Source: Stomoxys calcitrans (lineage: Eukaryota > Arthropoda > Insecta > Diptera > Muscidae). From it: DNA of 64,000 nucleotides. The stretch spans positions 185,711,424 to 185,775,423 of the forward strand of contig NC_081555.1 in assembly GCF_963082655.1 (NCBI RefSeq). The letters are read 5' to 3'. The notes beneath the pieces are model-generated. The model had not been told where the DNA came from, made no database searches, and saw only the letters and a list, made by a program, of their open reading frames with translations. How positions within the stretch are numbered: position 1 is the first letter of the stretch; each line of letters begins with the position of its first letter. Positions 59,277 through 64,000 of this stretch are shown piece by piece. The position numbers and the translations under genes are program-made.

Positions 59277-60291
59277 CAAGTATAAAGGCGTTAAGTTCGG
59301 CCGGGCCGAACTTTGGATACCAACCACCTCGGGTATATATGTAAAACACCTTTCATCACAATCCGGTGAAAATTGCATGCCTTATGTCCCATAGCAGTTA
59401 TTACGAACTATATCCGATTTGGACCAAATACTAATAAGTACAACCATATACGACACGGATGTCGAAAAGCCTAACCTAAGTCACTGTGTCAAATTTCAGT
59501 GAAATCGGATTATAAACGCGCCTTTTATGGGGCCAAGACTTTAAATCGAGACATCGGCCTACATGGCAGCTATATCCAAATCTGCACCGATTTGGGCCAC
59601 CTTTCAGAAAAGTGTAGAAGAGTTTAACACAACTCACTGTCTAAAATTTCAGCGACATCGCTTTATAAGGCTCCAAAACCTAAAACCGAGAGATTGGTCT
59701 ATATAGCAGCTATATCCAAATCTGGACCGATCTGTGCCATATTGCATAAGTATGTCAATAGGCTTAACCTAACTCACTGTCCCAAATTTCAGCAAAATCG
59801 GATAATAAGTGTGGCTTTTATGGGCCTAAGACCCTAAATCGGAAGACCAGCCTATATGACAGCTATATCCAAATCTGGACCTATCTGGGCCAAATTAACG
59901 AAGGATGTCGCAGGGCCCAACACAACTCACTGTCCCAAATTTCAGCAAAATCGGATAATAAATGTGGCTTTTATGGGTCTGAGGCCCCTAATCGGAGAAT
60001 CGGTCTATATGGGGGCTATATCAAGATATAGTCCGATATAGCCCATCTTCGAACTTAGCCTGCTTATGGACAAAAAAAGAATATGTGCAAAGTTTCAACC
60101 CAATATCTCTATTTTTGAAGACTGTAGTGTGATTTCAACAGACAGACGGACGGACATGTCTAGACCGTCTTAGATTTTTACGCTGATCAAGAATATATAT
60201 ACTTTATAGGGTCGAAAATCGATATTTCGATGTATTGCAAACGGAATGACAAAAGGAATATACACCCATCCTTCGGTGGTGGGTATAAAAA
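59277..60291 (-). mobile_element. HINE element, second subfamily, full length
   Basis: The 3' end is CAAGTATAAAGGCGTTAAG, hairpin GTTCGGCCGGGCCGAAC, TTTGGATACCAACCACCTCG. The 5' end is CATCCTTCGGTGGTGGGTAT. The sub-terminal repeats therefore differ from the first subfamily (CCACCACC...GGTGGTGGGTAT) but still pair with each other. Monomers here run TTTCAGCAAAATCGGATAAT...GCTATATCCAAATCTGGACC. The 5' block has CAGACAGACGGACGGACATG. Confidence 0.8.
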
Positions 60292-60295
60292 CAGT

Positions 60296-60360
60296 AAGGA
60301 AAGTCGGGCGCAGCCGACTATATAGTACCCTACACCACCGAAAATTCCTACTACTTTTTA
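60296..60360 (-). repeat. 3' end of a third HINE subfamily
   Basis: Directly after the previous element: AAGTCGGGCGCAGCCGACT (a different hairpin, AGTCGG...CCGACT), then ATATAGTACCCTACACCACCG. The layout is the same as in the other subfamilies, but the hairpin sequence is different. The rest of this element is not recognisable. Confidence 0.6.
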
Positions 60361-60654
60361 CAAATAGAACCTGCGTTGAAATCTTGTCAGACTTTAATTT
60401 TGTAAAATAACTGAAACGTCAAATAGAACGTCGAGATGTTTTTGCAATATTACCCGATTCTGGCTAACGCAGTTTTAAAGACGAATATCGGCTAAAAATG
60501 GGAAATCTGGACTGAACAAAAAAAATTGAATTCAGTTTTTTATAAACAAAGATTTCACTTAAAACTAAATTTCAATAAAATTTTTTCTAAAAACAAATCT
60601 TCTCTAACGAGAAATTTTCAATAAAATGCTATTAAGGACAAAATTAAAAAACAT

Positions 60655-60880
60655 TCCATTAAGGAACAGGGGCAAACCTCTTCATATGAGTGCTTTCCGA
60701 TGCGAATTTAAGCTCAATGATAAGGGGCCTCTTTATTATAGCCGGGTCAGTGCGACAGCTCTATATCTCCAGCATTAGGAGGGTATAACCACCGGTGAAC
60801 ATTTTTTCTGATGGTCTCTTCAGGTTTCGAAAATAGGCGTTAGGCGTCATAGGCGGAGATGCTGATATCCGTCAGCAGGA
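60655..60880 (-). mobile_element. tRNA-derived SINE, diverged copy
   Basis: Read on the minus strand, GCCTATGACGCCTAACGCCT precedes a decayed B box. The body (GGTGGTTATACCCTCCTAAT, AGAGGCCCCTTATCATTGAG, ATGAAGAGGTTTGCCCCTG-like end) follows. The A-box region is altered. Confidence 0.65.
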
Positions 60881-60899
60881 CCAACAGCTCAATATTTAC

Positions 60900-61266
60900 A
60901 AAGGTAATTGGTGATGGAAGACATTCGTGGATGCTAAAAGTCCTACCAAATCACTGCGTGGAAAATTTAAGTCATGTCGCATAATATCTGCGGCCTACAG
61001 GGTCCCAAGAGATGAGTTTATTTGGTAGCCATATGTAAACCTCGACCGATTTGGCCCATTTAAAATTTCAAATTTCGAGGCGTTAGCTTTATTCGTTCGG
61101 AAGATAGCGTGCTTTTAACTGAGACGGAGGGAAATTGCCAGATCGACATGAAAGATCCCGATAGTTAGGAACATGTTTATAGCGTCTTGGATCGATATTT
61201 TGAGGTGTTACAAACGAACTGACGAAATTAGTATACCCGCATCGTATCGTGGAGTGTATAGAGATA
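60900..61266 (-). repeat. Diverged HINE 5'-end fragment
   Basis: GAGTTTATTTGGTAGCCATA, GATAGCGTGCTTTTAACTGA, ATTTTGAGGTGTTACAAACG and ATCGTGGAGTGTATA follow the 5' half of the first subfamily with many changes. Confidence 0.55.
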
Positions 61267-62137
61267 TATAAAATTTGCAGAATGCAAATAATATAGAAAA
61301 TATTTTGGTTGTGCTTTCTTAACTTGTTGTTAATAAAACCAATTTCGGATTTATGTGACATTTTTTGTGGCGCTTATATAAAAATATGCATTTTTATAAA
61401 CTCGGCTCTATAGGTCCTTATTATTAAAAAACATATTTTGTGCTGTGGGATGAGCGCATATTCAAAGTACGTTTGGTATGCTAAGTACATGCAAAAGCTT
61501 TTAAGGGGATTTCCAAAATTTTAAAACTGCTTCAAGTTTTGTAACATCGAGAGAATAGCTCCGAACGTGATCGGCCTAACATTATTAAAATATTTTTTAA
61601 TATTTGTGCTCCTCAAGGCTATCAATTTACGTTTCTAATAAAGTCTTAATGCTCTCGAAAACTAGCACAAGAAGCTGTTGTCATGTGAGCCGTACTTGTG
61701 CATGCATTTGTCGACACAGATATCTATGTTTGTGCTCACACATACATACATGCATGTGTACATATTCGAATGCTCCCACACGTTTCCAGTTACAATATAT
61801 TCATTCCGTTTTTACCGCATGATCCGAGGGTAATTTAGCCCTTATCCATCATGTTGCATACTTTGGAACCGTTGGCTTCAGTAGTCCTTACAAACATGAA
61901 ATGTTGCATATATTAAGGCAAAATGACTTGCTATCCCACTTGTATTCGTTTCCCCACAATGGACAATACCCAGCGCTGAATTCCCCGTTTAATACTAACA
62001 TTGTGTTACGGCAATAATTTGCCTCAGGGATGACCTAGCGTACGCTTTAGAATAGGTTAATGTTAAATGTTTAAGATAGGAATCCTAGGCTGCCTACTAC
62101 AGAGAATGCTTCAGATTACTTTTAGTTATTTTAATTA
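61267..62137. other. No recognised gene
   Basis: AT-rich DNA with a CACATACATACATGCATGTG stretch near 61740. Small frames unassigned. Confidence 0.4.
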
Positions 62138-62870
62138 TTATCCCCTCCACCATGGGATGGGGGTATACTAATTTCGTCATTCTGTATAATAAAGTATATA
62201 TATTCTTGATCGACATGACATTTTAAGTCGATCTAGCCCTGTCCGTCTGTCGAAGGCACGCTAACTTTCGAAGAAGTAAAGCTATCCGCTTGAAAATTTG
62301 CACAAAAACTTCTTATAGGTCGGTTGGGGTTGTAAATGGGCCATATCGATCCATGTTTTGTAATAGCTGTCATATAAACCTATCCTGGATGTAGACTTCT
62401 TGAGCTTCTAGAGGACGTAATTTTTATCCGATTTGGCTGAAATTTGGCACCAAGTGTTTTGTTATGACTTCCAACAACTGTGCTAAGTATTGGATCTTTA
62501 CTTCTTGACCCTCTAGAGGGCGTTATTATTATCCGATTTGAATGAAATTTTGTAGAACGACTTCTCCCATAACCATCAACATACGTGTCAAATATAGTCT
62601 GAATCAGTATATAGCCTGATACAGCTCCCATAAAAACCGATCTCCCCATTTTACATCTTGAGCCTCTGGATGGCGCAATTCCTATCCGATTGGGCTGAAA
62701 TTTGGCACGACGTGTTTCGTTATGGCTTCCAACGACTGAACTAGGTATGGTTAAAATCTGTCTATAACCTGCTATAGCTGTCGTATAACCGATCTGGGTC
62801 CTGGACTTCTTAAGCCTCTAGAGAGTGCAATTCTTATCCTATTTGGCTGAAAGCTCGAGCTTAATGACCA
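62138..62870 (+). mobile_element. HINE element lacking its hairpin end
   Basis: Opposite orientation to the main cluster. The 5' end (TCCCCTCCACCATGGGATGG, AATTTCGTCATTCTG, GTATATATATTCTTGATCGA, CCCTGTCCGTCTGTCGAAG) is at the left, followed by about three monomers (ATCCGATTTGGCTGAAATTT). It ends within a monomer near 62870. Confidence 0.7.
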
Positions 62871-63329
62871 TGAAAAATTAGATATCATTGAAAAAAAAAA
62901 AAAAAAATACTGAAAACAAATTAACTGACCGACAGATCCTTGGACAAATGCATAGCACCCAAGGTGCCTTAACAATCACTTTCGTGGCTCCCAGCTTTGT
63001 AGCTCATTTTTGTTATATTTATTCAACATAATATGTGATGCTGAACAACTGCAGAGACAAACATCCTCATTTAACATCCGGTTCATATATTTAAATATGG
63101 TTGTTGTAGTGGTCAAGTCCATTGTCAATAAAATGTCGTAGACAACCAAAAATAGATATATGTGGGACCTATATCTAAATCTAAAGCGTTTTAGTGAAAA
63201 ATTAAACAAAATTTCAAGTCGGGCAGTAAACTCGCCTTCTGATAAAAAGAATACATGGACTGACAGACAATTGGGCATGAACAATTGTAGCAATTGGGCA
63301 TGAGCAATTGTATTTCACATACATTTTAT
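62871..63329. other. A-run and decayed HINE-like piece, no gene
   Basis: An A-run of about 17 lies at 62890-62907. At 63110-63250 TGTGGGACCTATATCTAAAT and AAATTTCAAGTCGGG are monomer-like. Nothing else assigned. Confidence 0.4.
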
Positions 63330-63845
63330 AAAATTCGTTTTTGTGGCAGCGAAATCATGTTATCAACCGATTCAGACCATATGTACTTTGCACAGTTATT
63401 GAAATAATTGCGCTCTCTAGAAGCTCAAGAAGTCAAACCTGGAGGTCGATTCGTACGGCACTTATATCAGGTCATACCGAAACGACATGTCCAGAATTTC
63501 AGCCAAATCGGATAAGAATTGTGCCCTCTAAAAGTTCAAGAATTCTAACCATATTTGGCACAGTTACTGAATGCCGAAATAAAACGTAGTAGTATAATTT
63601 CAGCCAAATCGAATAAGAATTGGCACTCTAGGAGCTCAAGAAGTCGAATCGGTAGATCGGTTTATATGACAGCTATATCAAAATATGGACCGATTTGGCC
63701 TATTTACAATCCCAAACGCTAACTTGACTTTTTCGAAAGATGACGGCTTAAAATGTCATGACAATTAGGAATATATTTACTTTATGAGATCAATATTTAA
63801 AGGTGTTACAAACGGAACAATGAAATAAGTATACCCCCATTCTAA
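63330..63845 (-). mobile_element. HINE fragment: monomers plus 5' end
   Basis: Monomers (CAGAATTTCAGCCAAATCGG, CGGTTTATATGACAGCTATA) lead into a shortened 5' block (GTCATGACAATTAGGAATAT, AGGTGTTACAAACGGAAC, TATACCCCCATTC). The GACGGACGG segment is deleted and the final sub-terminal repeat is lost. Confidence 0.6.
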
Positions 63846-64000
63846 AGACGCCCCTATTTTGTAAGACTATTTTGCGTCTTTAATTAAGCCAATTTCTTAG
63901 CTTTCAACGATATTTTGACCTACATTTTACATGTTTAACTTTAATAACAAGACGCAATGTTAGGGATCTATTAAACTTGCATTGGAAATAAAAAGTTCTT

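Overview
The window is AT-rich, repeat-dense eukaryotic DNA, most probably from a calyptrate (muscoid) fly. Evidence: Helentron-derived DINE-1/HINE-like elements with a 3' hairpin and ~153-bp internal monomers, a tRNA-derived SINE, mariner and Tc1/mariner-like transposons, degenerate LINEs and a BEL/Pao LTR retrotransposon, with long stretches of non-coding DNA between them. The genus (Musca, Stomoxys, Haematobia, Lucilia or similar) cannot be fixed from the sequence alone. I found no exon of a recognisable host gene. The window looks intergenic or like the inside of very large introns.

Layout. 1-12 kb: HINE fragments, an inverted-repeat element (3265-3667), an internally deleted mariner (4279-5221), a SINE, a candidate MITE, and an old Tc1/mariner transposase. 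12.2-21.5 kb: a complete, very young BEL/Pao retrotransposon on the minus strand (12175-21450). Its LTRs differ only in one A-run and it is flanked by the 5-bp target duplication ATGGC. 21.5-34 kb: CAGCA-rich repeat, rearranged and older Tc1/mariner fossils, a second deleted mariner (29426-30323), SINEs. 34-53 kb: a cluster of full-length HINEs, a 236-bp mariner MITE, LINE fossils, and a HINE whose tail has expanded into a ~1.4-kb 12-bp minisatellite next to a 400-bp-period duplication. 53-56.4 kb: LINE fossils, one carrying a nested MITE. 56.4-59.3 kb: apparently single-copy DNA with CA/GT microsatellites. 59.3-64 kb: more HINEs and a SINE.

The most notable system is inside the BEL element. 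Downstream of an intact 1732-codon Gag-Pol frame, where some BEL/Pao and errantivirus-type elements carry env, lies a second intact frame. It repeats the Gag zinc-knuckle trio plus the protease-like domain in a strongly diverged form and has lost the catalytic aspartate. It cannot be reached by frameshifting from pol. A textbook fly 3' splice site lies at its start, and a strong 5' splice site lies near the primer-binding site after a six-codon ATG-initiated mini-exon. The phases match, which predicts a spliced subgenomic mRNA for an accessory zinc-knuckle/pseudoprotease protein of 276 residues. This is a prediction from sequence only. RNA evidence would decide it.
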